DNA from: CAIMUM01 sp034429715
GTDB lineage: Bacteria > Chloroflexota > Dehalococcoidia > GIF9 > UBA5629
Assembly: GCA_034429715.1 (NCBI GenBank)
Contig: DAOUFR010000061.1
Location: forward strand, 1-64,000
Length of the DNA: 64,000 nucleotides
Direction of reading: 5' to 3'
Under the pieces are notes generated by a model. That model was not told the DNA's origin and did not search any database. It saw only the letters and a program-made list of their open reading frames with translations. Position 1 is the first letter of the stretch. Each line of letters begins with the position of its first letter. Below, piece by piece: positions 1-8,516 of the stretch. A program made the position numbers and the translations under genes.

Positions 1-6
1 ATTCAT
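1..6 (-). CDS. Possible first codons of a gene leaving the left edge
   Basis: On the minus strand a strong Shine-Dalgarno (AAAGGAGG, plus positions 13-20) stands 8 bases before an ATG at position 6. Only two codons lie in the window, so the product cannot be named. The spacing is ideal and the site lies downstream of the acyl-CoA synthetase-like gene on the same strand, as if it were the next cistron. It could still be a chance match. Confidence 0.4.
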
Positions 7-111
7 AGAGTGCGCCTCCTTTGCGCTTTAATTTATAAGGACATTCTATAGCCGGATTGTGAATTTATAATGAATGGCCGGGGAGGTTTGGATGAAGGTT
101 GCCGGGCCGGA

Positions 112-1563
112 TTACGCTGAATCCCGCCGGCCACCACTGCGGCGACGGTAATAGCTGTAAGCGCGGACCAGGGCGGTGGCAGCCCGGGTGACGGTGGGGA
201 ACGCGGCGAAACCCGCATCGAGCAACCTCTGGAATGATTTCTCGGGAAGGCCGTCATCGCCGGGCACGGTATTGACGTTCATGGCCATCACAACGGGCTT
301 GGGCGCGACCTCACCCCAACCCACGAGGGCGTCCGTATGTAGCTTGAACTGAAAGTCGCGCGGCACAAAGGGGTCCTGCTCGGGCGTGGAATGCAACAGA
401 ATCAGGTCCACCCCATCCCAGCTACCCACGGCAGTGAGGGCCTCCCTGGCCTTATCGACGCCCCAGTAAGGATTTATGTCAAGGGGATTCTTAAAGATGT
501 TGCCTGCATCGAACTTGTATATATTCATCAGGGCCTGCCGGTATTCCGGCGGCAGCAGGGGCATAGTGAGGCCGGCCCGGCAACTGTCATCGGAAGCCTG
601 CACGCACGAGCCTCCCCCGTGGCCGACGACCAGCGTCCTCAAACCGGTGATCTCAGGGCAGCGCTGCAGCACTGTGACCACATCGAACATCTCCTGGACG
701 TTGTACACCCTGATGGCGCCTGTCTGGCGCAGCAGCGCATCCCATGTCAGGCTGGACCCGGCGATGGCGCTGGTGTGGGACACTGCCGCCTGCGAGCCGC
801 CTCCCGTGTCCGCACATTTAAATACGATGACAGGTTTGGTGTCGGCGGCCCTTCGCAAAGCCCTGAGCAGGCGTGGTCCCTGGTTGGTGCCCTCGATGTA
901 AGCGGTGATTATATGCGTAGCGGGGTCATCCGTTAAATACTCCAGCAGGTCGCACTCGTTGATATCACAGGCATTGCCGTAGCTGACCACCTTGCTGAAA
1001 TCGATGCCGCGCCGGTTGGCTTCCCTGACGCCGATGATGCACTGTCCTCCGCTCTGCGCCAGGTATCCCACACTGCCGGGCTTTTTTGAGAAACACGTAC
1101 CGAAGGCCAGGCCGGCCTCCGGGCAGTAGATGCCCATGCAGTTTGGACCGATAATACGAATTCCGTACCGGCGGGCGATGCCCACCATCTGTTCCTGCAG
1201 CTCCAGACCTGACTTGTCCTCGATCTCGCCAAAACCCGAGGTGAAGAAGTGCATCACCCGGACGCCTTTTCTGCCGCACTCCTCAACGAGCTGAAGGACA
1301 TACTTGCTCTGGATGGCGGCAATCACATAGTCGACCGGGCCGGGTATGTCACCGATGCTCTGATAAACCTTGAGGCCGCAAACATCCCCCTCACCCTCTC
1401 CGACCGGGTACAACGGATCCCTGTACCCGAACTCGAGCAGCATCCTGATGAACTGGTTGCCCAGCTTGAATTTGCTGAGCGCATCGGGGACGGTGCCGAC
1501 CACCGCTGTGGAGCGCGGATGAAAGATATAGTCAAGCGCAGGGCGATTTGTATTCTGAGACAA
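112..1563 (-). CDS. NDP-forming acyl-CoA synthetase, alpha-like (CoA-binding/ligase) protein
   Basis: The protein resembles the alpha part of ADP-forming acetyl-CoA synthetase. It has an N-terminal Rossmann CoA-binding domain (begins HPRSTAVVG), a middle succinyl-CoA ligase-like domain with RIIGPNCMGIY, and a second ligase-like domain carrying AVSHTSAIAG. The histidine there (about residue 263) matches the residue phosphorylated in this family. No ATP-grasp beta domain is fused or adjacent, so a partner elsewhere would be needed for ATP/CoA-ester interconversion. An ATG at 1647 has no ribosome site and adds an unlike N-terminus. I prefer TTG at 1563, which has AAGGA about 9 bases upstream. 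It follows three acyl-CoA dehydrogenase genes on the same strand but lies beyond a strong terminator, so it may have its own promoter. The substrate is unknown. Confidence 0.82.
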   Translation of the reverse strand: MSQNTNRPALDYIFHPRSTAVVGTVPDALSKFKLGNQFIRMLLEFGYRDPLYPVGEGEGDVCGLKVYQSIGDIPGPVDYVIAAIQSKYVLQLVEECGRKGVRVMHFFTSGFGEIEDKSGLELQEQMVGIARRYGIRIIGPNCMGIYCPEAGLAFGTCFSKKPGSVGYLAQSGGQCIIGVREANRRGIDFSKVVSYGNACDINECDLLEYLTDDPATHIITAYIEGTNQGPRLLRALRRAADTKPVIVFKCADTGGGSQAAVSHTSAIAGSSLTWDALLRQTGAIRVYNVQEMFDVVTVLQRCPEITGLRTLVVGHGGGSCVQASDDSCRAGLTMPLLPPEYRQALMNIYKFDAGNIFKNPLDINPYWGVDKAREALTAVGSWDGVDLILLHSTPEQDPFVPRDFQFKLHTDALVGWGEVAPKPVVMAMNVNTVPGDDGLPEKSFQRLLDAGFAAFPTVTRAATALVRAYSYYRRRSGGRRDSA

Positions 1564-1658
1564 CTCGTCAGTCCTTTTTAAAACGCTATATTCTAATCTA
1601 AGAGGAGGCCAAAAATCCAGCTTCACACGCGTTAATTCAGGCCGCATCCGGTGTGCAT

Positions 1659-1694
1659 AATAAAATAATAGCGGGCGGCCTGACGGCCGCCCGC
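1659..1694 (-). terminator. Rho-independent terminator after the acyl-CoA dehydrogenase block
   Basis: A perfect 10-bp GC-rich stem (1671-1680 with 1685-1694, loop TGAC) is followed on the minus strand by a T-rich run (plus strand AATAAAATAATA, 1659-1670). It lies 25 bases after the stop of the dehydrogenase at 1719 and would end that transcript before the synthetase-like gene. Confidence 0.85.
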
Positions 1695-1718
1695 TCGTTT
1701 AAGCGTTGAAACAGGTCG

Positions 1719-2852
1719 TTACAGGCCAAGCTGCACAGCCACGTTCTCCCGGTGGTAGTCCGCATCGCCGTAGACTATTTCGCCGGCCTTGGCCCTGCGG
1801 AAATAAAGGTGCATGTCATGGTCCATGGTGAAGCCGATGGCGCCGAATATCTGGTGAGCCAGCACGGCCACCCGCTTGAAGGCATCGCTGGTCCATGCCT
1901 TGGCCATGGAGACCTCCATATCGGCGGGCAGTCCCTCGCTCTCGGTCCAGGCCGCCTTGTAGGTTATGAAACGCGAGCCGTCCACGTCGGTGACCATATT
2001 CGCGCAGTAATGCTGAATGGCCTGGAAGGCGCCGATGGGACGGTTGAACTGGACCCTCTCCTTGGCATAGTTGACCGCCATATCCAGCGAGGCCTGGGCG
2101 CCCCCTACCATCTCGGCGCACTTGCAAACGGTGGCCTTTCTCAGTATGGACTTGATGACCGGCCAGCCGCCGTTCAGCTTTCCCACAAGGTTCTCGGCGG
2201 GCACTTTAACATCTTTAATAGTTACCTCGCACAGCTTGTCGCGTCCCAGCGTTTTAAGCAGTGTGACCTTCAGGCCGGCGCTCCTGGCGTCCACCAGGAA
2301 GATGCTCACGCCGTCCTCCGGACCGGAGCTCTTTTTGGTGCGCGCGACCACCAGCAGGTGATCGGCCGTGTTGGCATCCGGCACGAACATCTTGGTCCCA
2401 TTCAATATATAGCCGCCGCCTGCTGCCTTCGCTTCCACATCGAGCGAGGCCGGGGAATACGTCCCCTCCACCCCGGTCAGCGCCAGCGTCATGATCGTGT
2501 CGCCGGAACATATCTTGCTCAGATACGTTTCCTTCTGTTTTTCATTTCCCGCCGCGAGCAGCGTGAAGCCCGACAGGACGACGGTTGAGAAGAAGGGCCC
2601 GGGCACTATGTTGTAGCCCATCTCGTCCAGCAGGACGGTGAGGTCGAGCAGGCTGCCGCCGTTTCCGCCGTATTTCTCGGGGAAGGGCAAACCCATCCAA
2701 CCCAGCTCGGCCATTTTTTTCCAGAGGTCCTGCGAGAGTCCGCTTTCACTTTCATCCAGCTCCCGCACGAGCTTCTTGGGACATTCCTTGCTCAGGAATT
2801 CGCGCGCCGATTTCTTTAACATCTCCTGTTCTTCGTTCAATCCCAGATCCAT
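1719..2852 (-). CDS. Acyl-CoA dehydrogenase family protein (divergent)
   Basis: A 377-residue acyl-CoA dehydrogenase-fold flavoprotein, expected to oxidise an acyl-CoA at C2-C3 with electrons going to ETF. The N-terminal helical part starts MDLGLNEEQEML and carries FPEKYGGNGG. The C-terminal part has FNRPIGAFQAIQH, a typical FAD-site segment. The usual TEPxAGSD loop is replaced by GVEGTYSPAS, and the C-terminal EGTSEIQ-type segment by AGEIVYGDADYHREN. It therefore resembles the divergent subunit of heteromeric steroid-type dehydrogenases. It is last in a same-strand run with two more typical paralogues and could pair with one of them. A ribosome site lies before ATG 2852 and a terminator follows the gene. 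The family is clear; the substrate and the pairing are inference. Confidence 0.9.
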   Translation of the reverse strand: MDLGLNEEQEMLKKSAREFLSKECPKKLVRELDESESGLSQDLWKKMAELGWMGLPFPEKYGGNGGSLLDLTVLLDEMGYNIVPGPFFSTVVLSGFTLLAAGNEKQKETYLSKICSGDTIMTLALTGVEGTYSPASLDVEAKAAGGGYILNGTKMFVPDANTADHLLVVARTKKSSGPEDGVSIFLVDARSAGLKVTLLKTLGRDKLCEVTIKDVKVPAENLVGKLNGGWPVIKSILRKATVCKCAEMVGGAQASLDMAVNYAKERVQFNRPIGAFQAIQHYCANMVTDVDGSRFITYKAAWTESEGLPADMEVSMAKAWTSDAFKRVAVLAHQIFGAIGFTMDHDMHLYFRRAKAGEIVYGDADYHRENVAVQLGL

Positions 2853-2891
2853 GTTTGTCCCTCCCGGTTTTAATTAATAATAATCCGCTGT

Positions 2892-4088
2892 CTATTTACG
2901 CTTGAGGCCGAGCCCGCGCTGGGCCAGTATATTTCTCTGTATCTCGGAGGTGCCCGCGCCGATCACGGCCGATAAGGAATCCAGATATCCCAGCGAGAAC
3001 CTGCCTTTGAGAGGCGCGTGACGGGAGCCGGGCCAGAGCTGCCCGTAGGGCCCCATTATCTCCAGGCCGACATCGGCCAGCTTCCTGCTGAGGATGGTGG
3101 TCACCAGCTTGATCTCGGAGGCCTCGATATTGGGGAAGAGGTTGTTGTCCATCATCCAGGCGGTGCGGTAGTACAGCACATAGGCTATTTCGATCTCGAT
3201 GGCGAGCTCCGCCAGCTTCGCCCTGATCCTCGCATCCCGTCTCAGCGATACGCCGTTGCGCCTGGTTTCCCCGACATATTTGAGCAGGTCTTCGAAACGC
3301 CTGCGGAAACCTCCCATGGATATGACCAGCCTCTCGAAATCCAGAGCCACCATGAGGTAGTAGAAGCCCATGTTCATTTCGCCCACCACGTTTTTCTTGG
3401 GCACGCGGACGTTATCGAAGAACACCTCGTTGAACGAGTGGAAGCCGTCGATATTGATGATGGGCCTGATGGTGATGCCCGGCGTCTTGTTGTCCACGAT
3501 AAACAGCGTGGTCCCTTTGTAGGGCTGGGCATCCATATCCGTTCGTGCCACCATCCAGCCGCAGTCCGATACGTGCGCCCCGCTGCCCCAGATCTTCTGT
3601 CCGTTGACCACCAGGTAATCCCCGTCTTCGACCGCCCTGGTCTGTATAGCGGCGAGGTCCGAGCCCGCGTTGGGCTCGCTGTAGGCCAGCCAGAACTTGA
3701 GGTCGCCCTGGACTATTTTAGGGATCCACTCCTGCTTCAACTGTTCGCTGCCGAAGCGCAGGATGGTGGGGCCTGATATGAGCGTGGAGATATCCATACC
3801 GGGAGCGCCATAGTAGCTGACGATATCAAAAAATATGGCCTGTTCCACAAACGAGCGGCCGCCTCCCCCGTATTCCTTTGGCCAGGCCATGGTGAGCCAC
3901 CCGCGCTCACCCATCTTGCGTCTGAATACCTCCACTTCCGGATCTCTGATCTCAAATTCACCGATGGCGCCGTAACCGCCCGGCCAATACAAATCCCTCT
4001 CCGCATAGCCCTGCGGCATCTCGGCGAGAATGAACTTCTCGACTTCCTGCCTGAATTTGTTTTCAGCTTCGCTTAAGCGAAAATCCAT
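2892..4088 (-). CDS. Acyl-CoA dehydrogenase
   Basis: A 398-residue acyl-CoA dehydrogenase. It has WPKEYGGGGRS in the N-terminal domain, the substrate/FAD loop YSEPNAGSDLAAIQTRA, a middle beta domain with the phrase NGQKIWGSGAH, and a C-terminal GAGTSEIQRNILAQRGLGL. This is the large, long-loop subgroup common in steroid and branched-chain degradation. ATG 4088 is chosen because GAGGTG lies about 11 bases upstream; the GTG at 4100 has no room for a ribosome site. It sits 34 bases after the related gene at 4123 and 39 bases before the divergent one at 1719, which fits one transcript. The substrate is not deducible. Confidence 0.93.
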   Translation of the reverse strand: MDFRLSEAENKFRQEVEKFILAEMPQGYAERDLYWPGGYGAIGEFEIRDPEVEVFRRKMGERGWLTMAWPKEYGGGGRSFVEQAIFFDIVSYYGAPGMDISTLISGPTILRFGSEQLKQEWIPKIVQGDLKFWLAYSEPNAGSDLAAIQTRAVEDGDYLVVNGQKIWGSGAHVSDCGWMVARTDMDAQPYKGTTLFIVDNKTPGITIRPIINIDGFHSFNEVFFDNVRVPKKNVVGEMNMGFYYLMVALDFERLVISMGGFRRRFEDLLKYVGETRRNGVSLRRDARIRAKLAELAIEIEIAYVLYYRTAWMMDNNLFPNIEASEIKLVTTILSRKLADVGLEIMGPYGQLWPGSRHAPLKGRFSLGYLDSLSAVIGAGTSEIQRNILAQRGLGLKRK

Positions 4089-4122
4089 AGGCCTGAGCAC
4101 ACCTCATTTCATTCCGGTACAG

Positions 4123-5313
4123 CTATTTACGCGGAAGGCCGAGCCCGCGCATGGCAATGATGTTGCGCTGGATCTCGTTGGTGCCTCCGCCCACGCCGAT
4201 GGACAGCGATGCCAGGTAAGCCCTGTACATCTCCGCCGTACCGATCGCCCTGGATGAGCCGAAGGCAAGCTGCCCGTACTGGCCCATCACCCTCATGCCG
4301 GCGTCCGATATCCTGCGCAGCAGCTCGCTGCCGAATACCATGGCCTGAGACGACTCGTAGTTGGAATGCCCGCCCTTGCTGTAGATCCATGCTATGCGAT
4401 AGCAGAGCATGCGCGCCACCTCGATCTCGATGGCCATCTCCGCCATCAGGCTGCGCATGATGGGATCTTCCGATATCAACCTTCCATTTCTCTTATTGGT
4501 CCTGGCATATTTGACCATCTGGTCGAGTATCAGCTTATTGGTTGCAGCGGTCCCCACGCCGGAGCGCTCGAAGTCCAGCGCCATGGCAAGCTGGAACCAT
4601 CCGTTGTTCTTCTGGCCCACCAGACCGTCCTTGGGGATACGAACATCATCGAAAAATACCTCGTTGAAGGAATGACAGCCGATAACATTGATCAGCGGGC
4701 GGATGGTGATGCCCGGGCTCTTCATATCGATCACGAACATGCTCATATTGCGGTGCTTGGGCAACTCGGGATCGGTGACGGCCCCCAGCCAGCAGTAGTC
4801 GGCGTAGTGGGCATAGCTGCACCATATCTTCTGGCCGTTGATGATATAGTTGTCGCCCTGCTCGGTAGCGCGGGTCTGCAAAGACGCCAGATCGGAGCCC
4901 GCGTTGGGCTCGCTGTATCCCAGGCAGAATATTATGTCGCCTTTTGCTATACGCGGTATATAGTCCTTTTGCTGTTCCTCGCTGCCGAAATGCTGCAGGG
5001 CCATACCCACCCAGTTGACCGTGATCTCGGCCTCGATGCTGATGGGAGCGTCATGGTAAACGAGCTCCTCGGCCAGTATAAGGCGCTTGATGTGGCCCAG
5101 TCCCGCGCCGCCCAGCTCAACGGGATAAGCCGGCGCCAACCACCCTTTGGATCCGAGCTTCTTCTGAAACTGCCGCGATATTTTCCACGACTCCTCCGTC
5201 TCCTGCCAGAGACCTGTGGGCAGCTCCCGCCAGCGCTGCGGTATTTCCGTTTTCAACCAGCCCTTTACTTCATCGCGAAACGCTTCTTCTTCAGCACTGA
5301 ACTTGAAGTCCAT
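4123..5313 (-). CDS. Acyl-CoA dehydrogenase
   Basis: First gene of the minus-strand dehydrogenase operon; 396 residues. Recognisable segments are YPVELGGAGLGH, YSEPNAGSDLASLQTRA, NGQKIWCSYAHYADY and C-terminal GGGTNEIQRNIIAMRGLGL, all standard for FAD-dependent acyl-CoA dehydrogenases. It is a close paralogue of the next gene (2892-4088), consistent with tandem duplication or a heteromeric enzyme. The open frame extends to 5406, but ATG 5313 has AGGAGG about 9 bases upstream and begins with the family-typical MDFKFSAEEEAFRDEV. A divergent hydratase gene starts at 5568, and the shared spacer holds operator-like palindromes. Confidence 0.93.
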   Translation of the reverse strand: MDFKFSAEEEAFRDEVKGWLKTEIPQRWRELPTGLWQETEESWKISRQFQKKLGSKGWLAPAYPVELGGAGLGHIKRLILAEELVYHDAPISIEAEITVNWVGMALQHFGSEEQQKDYIPRIAKGDIIFCLGYSEPNAGSDLASLQTRATEQGDNYIINGQKIWCSYAHYADYCWLGAVTDPELPKHRNMSMFVIDMKSPGITIRPLINVIGCHSFNEVFFDDVRIPKDGLVGQKNNGWFQLAMALDFERSGVGTAATNKLILDQMVKYARTNKRNGRLISEDPIMRSLMAEMAIEIEVARMLCYRIAWIYSKGGHSNYESSQAMVFGSELLRRISDAGMRVMGQYGQLAFGSSRAIGTAEMYRAYLASLSIGVGGGTNEIQRNIIAMRGLGLPRK

Positions 5314-5427
5314 GGCGTTATCCTCCTGATCTTCACATATCCGGCTTTTCCATGCCCTCTCATCGGCCGGGACATCAACTTGCCGGGCTGTCCGACATTT
5401 TATCAAAAGGTATACCCTTAATCAATA

Positions 5428-5443
5428 TTAACTAATCGGTTAA
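5428..5443. promoter_or_regulatory. Operator-like inverted repeat in the divergent control region
   Basis: An imperfect 16-base palindrome with arms TTAAC and GTTAA around TAATCG (12 of 16 positions symmetric) lies between the divergent dehydrogenase and hydratase operons. Size and style fit TetR-family operators that often control acyl-CoA catabolism. A second perfect repeat, TCGCAAT (5461-5467) with ATTGCGA (5491-5497), lies nearby. No regulator gene is adjacent, so the binding protein is unknown. Confidence 0.35.
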
Positions 5444-5505
5444 TCAATAAATTTTGTCAATCGCAATATACGTTCAAAAATTTTTATGAAATTGCGAGTG
5501 ATATC

Positions 5506-5535
5506 TTGTTTACATGGTTTCATAATTGTTATAAA
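5506..5535 (+). promoter_or_regulatory. Probable promoter of the MaoC/thiolase operon
   Basis: TTGTTT (5506-5511) and TATAAA (5530-5535), spaced 18 bases, stand about 30 bases upstream of the hydratase ATG. The inverted repeat TCGCAAT/ATTGCGA ends 8 bases before the -35 box, which would suit regulation. Confidence 0.5.
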
Positions 5536-5567
5536 ATAGGCGGAAATCTCCAGGGGGTAGGAGCATC

Positions 5568-5999
5568 ATGAAATATTTCGAGGATTTCAAGCTCGGAGAG
5601 AAAGAGGTATCCAGGGGACGCACCATTACGGAGGCTGATGTCACCATGTTCGCCGCCCTGAGCGGCGATTGGTATCCCCTCCATGTCAACGAGGAGGTTG
5701 CCAAAAAGACCATATTCGGCGGGCGTATCGCACACGGCTTTCTGGTGCTTTCTGTAGCGTCCGGCTTTGTTACTCCTTACGAGACTGCATTAATAGCCTT
5801 CTACGGCATGGACAAGGTGCGGTTTACGGGTCCCACCAGGCTGGGCGATACCATTCACCTGGAAACAGAGGTCGCCGAAGTCAAGGATAAGGGAGATTTC
5901 GGCGTGGTATCCAGCCAGTGGCACGTCAAGAACCAGCGCAACGAGGATGTGGCCATATGTCTGATCAAGGTGGCCGTGTCCAAAAAGCCCAAAAAGTAG
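5568..5999 (+). CDS. MaoC-like (R)-specific enoyl-CoA hydratase
   Basis: A 143-residue hot-dog-fold protein of the MaoC dehydratase family, which adds water to 2-enoyl-CoA thioesters. The hydratase signature is visible as SGDWYPLHVNEE, with the catalytic Asp near residue 34 and His near 39, followed by the conserved IAHGFL segment. It is a single-domain form and would act as a dimer. The start is supported by GGTAGGAG just upstream and by the promoter at 5506-5535. It opens the plus-strand CoA-ester operon and is divergent from three acyl-CoA dehydrogenases, whose enoyl products it could hydrate. Confidence 0.92.
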   Translation: MKYFEDFKLGEKEVSRGRTITEADVTMFAALSGDWYPLHVNEEVAKKTIFGGRIAHGFLVLSVASGFVTPYETALIAFYGMDKVRFTGPTRLGDTIHLETEVAEVKDKGDFGVVSSQWHVKNQRNEDVAICLIKVAVSKKPKK

Positions 6000-6082
6000 T
6001 CTGTTAACAATTAATACTTGACGCAGCAGGAAGAGGATTAGTGATGCAGAGGCCAGTTCCAACCTCCACGGACGGTGAAGAC

Positions 6083-6105
6083 GGGTTACATTCGCATGGT
6101 AACCC
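6083..6105. repeat. Short perfect inverted repeat between the hydratase and first thiolase-like gene
   Basis: GGGTTAC (6083-6089) and GTAACCC (6099-6105) form a perfect 7-bp inverted repeat with a 9-base spacer in the 179-base gap after the hydratase gene. No T-run follows, so it is not a standard terminator. It could be an operator or an mRNA hairpin. Confidence 0.4.
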
Positions 6106-6178
6106 CGAATACGATAACTGACTAAAAACAACCGCTCTGAATTCTATGGAATCTAAATATTAAAGGAGGCATACAACA

Positions 6179-7333
6179 ATGGCTGGCAGAGTTGGAATAG
6201 TGGCGGCCTCCTCGACAAAGTTCGAAGCCGCCAAACCCTACGCTCACCTGATGGACCTCGTTGTGGAGGTCACGGACAAGGTCGTCGAGGCCGCGGGTAT
6301 CAACCTCAAAAACGACGTCGAAGCCGTCGTAAGCTGTTCCCAGGACTTCTGGGACGGGAGGACGATCTCATCCATGCCCATACCCGACGCCGTATGCTCG
6401 CACCTCAAGGACGAATCCAAGGTGGCTGGCGACGGCGCCTATGCGGTGCTTTACGGCGCCATGCACATACTTTCGGGCGATAACAACCTGATACTGGTGG
6501 TGAGCCACTGCGAGGAATCGATCACCGACGGCGCCATGATAGAAAACTGGTCGATCGACCACGTCTACCACCGCTGGCTGGGCCTCGATTACACCATGGG
6601 CGCGGCCATGCAGGCCAGGCGCTATATGGACAAATACAAGGTCACGCCCGAGCAGTTCGCCAAGGTCGTGGTGAAAAACAAGGGCAACGCGCTGAAGAAT
6701 AAACTGGCGCAGGATGCCAGGACATTGACGGTCGACCAGGTGCTCAAGTCGAAGATGCTGGCCGAACCCATCACCGAGCTGCAAAAGAAACCCATCTCCG
6801 ACGGCGCCTGCGCCATGATCCTGGCCAGCGAAGAAGTCGCCAAGAAATTGACGCCCAACCCGGTGTGGATAACGGGAGTCGGCAATTTTTACGAGCATCA
6901 CAACCTGGGAGACAGGGACCTGGCGGAATGCGATGCACTGATTAAGTCCACTAAAAGAGCCTATAAGATGGCGGGCATCAGTAATCCCGTCAAGGACCTC
7001 GACCTGGTTGAGCTTTCCGAGTACTATGCGCCCCAGGAGCTGCTGTGGATGGAGGGGCTGGGCCTGTGCGGACGCGGAGAGGGCGGCAAGCTGATCGACA
7101 GCGGCAAGACGCAGCTTAAGGGCGAAATTCCCGTCAACCCATCGGGCGGTCTGCTTTCAGGCGCGCCGGTAATTGTGGCGGGTATGACCAGGGTAGCTGA
7201 AGCCGTCTGGCAGCTGCAGGGAAAAGCAGGAGAGCACCAGGTGCAGGGCGCCAAACGCGCTGTGGCCCACGGCTGCGACGGACTGAGCGGCCAGATGCAC
7301 TGTGTACTCGTTCTCGAAAAGGGAGGTAAATAG
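6179..7333 (+). CDS. Thiolase-fold (SCP-x/lipid-transfer type) protein lacking the catalytic Cys
   Basis: A 384-residue member of the SCP-x/Ltp thiolase group, recognised by its overall thiolase layout, the VELSEYYAPQEL segment, a GLCGRGEGGKLIDSG stretch, NPSGGLLSG, and a C-terminal HGCDGLSGQMHCVLVLE. The nucleophilic Cys expected before the long helix is absent: the region reads KVAGDGAYAVLYGAMHI. The GHP histidine is also replaced (SGAPVIVAG). A normal thiolase reaction is therefore unlikely. Ltp2-type steroid retro-aldolases likewise lack the Cys and work with a DUF35 partner, and two DUF35 genes follow here. AAAGGAGG sits 9 bases before the ATG. The next gene starts 1 base after this stop. 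An aldolase-like C-C cleavage role is inference. Confidence 0.87.
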   Translation: MAGRVGIVAASSTKFEAAKPYAHLMDLVVEVTDKVVEAAGINLKNDVEAVVSCSQDFWDGRTISSMPIPDAVCSHLKDESKVAGDGAYAVLYGAMHILSGDNNLILVVSHCEESITDGAMIENWSIDHVYHRWLGLDYTMGAAMQARRYMDKYKVTPEQFAKVVVKNKGNALKNKLAQDARTLTVDQVLKSKMLAEPITELQKKPISDGACAMILASEEVAKKLTPNPVWITGVGNFYEHHNLGDRDLAECDALIKSTKRAYKMAGISNPVKDLDLVELSEYYAPQELLWMEGLGLCGRGEGGKLIDSGKTQLKGEIPVNPSGGLLSGAPVIVAGMTRVAEAVWQLQGKAGEHQVQGAKRAVAHGCDGLSGQMHCVLVLEKGGK

Positions 7334-7334
7334 A

Positions 7335-8498
7335 ATGGCAAACAGGGTTGCTATTGTTGGAATCGGCCAGACCACACACAGCGGCCGAAGGCCATACGTC
7401 AATGACGGCGAGCTGATTTACGACGCCGTAACCAGGGCACTGGAGGATGCCGGCCTGACCATTAACGATATGGAAGCAGTAATGGCTGGTAACATGGACA
7501 TGTTCGAGGGGCATCACCTGAACGATGCCATGTTGAACCTCTACAGTGGGGCGGCAGGCAGGCCGGGATTCAAAATGAACACCGGCGGCACGGTCGGGAC
7601 CATGACGGCCATACAGGGCTGGTATCACGTCGCATCGGGATTGTACGACCTCGTGCTGGTAATAGGCTGGGAAAAGCACGATGAGGGTCTGGTAACACCG
7701 GCCATCTCCACCATCACCGATCCCGCGGTGGACCGGCATTTCCTGGTGGGCGCCATCGGAGGACTGGCAACGGTCTCGGTGGCCTACATGCAGAGGAGCG
7801 GATGCAAGCTGGAGCACGCCGCCATGGTGCGCGCCAATTCATCCCAGGCCGCACACAGGAATCCCAACGCCCATATGCGAGAGATATACTCCGTGGAAGA
7901 TGTTATGAGCGCAAGGATGGTGATGTACCCGTTGAACCTGCTGATGTGCTGTCCCACCAGCCTGGGCGCCACCGCGATGGTGCTTGCCAGCGAGAGCAAG
8001 GCCAAGAAGATATGCAAGAAACCGGTCTGGATGAAGGACCACGTGACGGTCCATGTGGAATACGGCGGCGCCCAATTCGGGATCGGCGAGAAACGCTGGA
8101 CTTCCCATATGGAAGCCGGCGCAAAGCTATTTAAACGCAACCATATCACCAAGCCGATGGTTGAGACACAGGTCTTCGAGATGTACGACCCCTTCGCCTT
8201 CGCTATACCCATGTGGCTTGAGGACTTTCTGGTCTGCGAGCCCAACGAAGGATGGAAGCTGGTTGAAAAAGGCGCTCTCAAGCTGGAGGGAGAATACCCG
8301 GTCAGCCCGTCCGGCGGCGTGCTCTGCACCAACTCCATCGGCGACTCCGCCATACTGAGGATAGCCGAAGCTGCCCTGCAGGTCAGGGGAGATGGAGGCG
8401 AGCACCAGGTGACCAGGGAGGTCAAGCAGGCACTGGCCAGCGGTTTCGGCGGCTCATACTGGTCCGACCTGCTGCTCCTCAGCAAGACCATGGATTAA
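7335..8498 (+). CDS. Second thiolase-fold protein lacking the catalytic Cys
   Basis: A 387-residue paralogue of the preceding gene. It starts MANRVAIVGIGQTTHSG, typical of SCP-x/Ltp thiolase-fold proteins. At the catalytic Cys position it reads NTGGTVGTMTAIQGW, so Gly or Thr replaces Cys, and the usual GHP histidine region reads SPSGGVLCTNSIGD. The conserved EMYDPFAFAIPMWLEDFLV and GEHQV segments remain. ATG 7335 has GGAGG upstream, inside the end of the previous gene; the in-frame TTG at 7302 lies within that gene. The tight coupling with 6179-7333 suggests a hetero-oligomer of two inactive-looking thiolase subunits, or one catalytic and one structural subunit, bound to DUF35 proteins. Reaction and substrate are unknown. 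Confidence 0.87.
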   Translation: MANRVAIVGIGQTTHSGRRPYVNDGELIYDAVTRALEDAGLTINDMEAVMAGNMDMFEGHHLNDAMLNLYSGAAGRPGFKMNTGGTVGTMTAIQGWYHVASGLYDLVLVIGWEKHDEGLVTPAISTITDPAVDRHFLVGAIGGLATVSVAYMQRSGCKLEHAAMVRANSSQAAHRNPNAHMREIYSVEDVMSARMVMYPLNLLMCCPTSLGATAMVLASESKAKKICKKPVWMKDHVTVHVEYGGAQFGIGEKRWTSHMEAGAKLFKRNHITKPMVETQVFEMYDPFAFAIPMWLEDFLVCEPNEGWKLVEKGALKLEGEYPVSPSGGVLCTNSIGDSAILRIAEAALQVRGDGGEHQVTREVKQALASGFGGSYWSDLLLLSKTMD

Positions 8499-8516
8499 CT
8501 GGAGGGAATGATAGAT

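Noticed and set aside
1752..2588. 278-codon plus-strand frame opposite the divergent dehydrogenase
   Set aside because: No domain or ribosome site is apparent, and it is fully opposite a recognised gene. High GC produces such frames.
4366..5421. Long plus-strand open frame (351 codons) opposite an acyl-CoA dehydrogenase
   Set aside because: The minus strand encodes a clear acyl-CoA dehydrogenase. The plus-strand translation has no recognisable domain and is an antisense shadow.
7134..7817. 227-codon minus-strand frame opposite the thiolase-like pair
   Set aside because: It has no domain signature and overlaps two recognised plus-strand genes.
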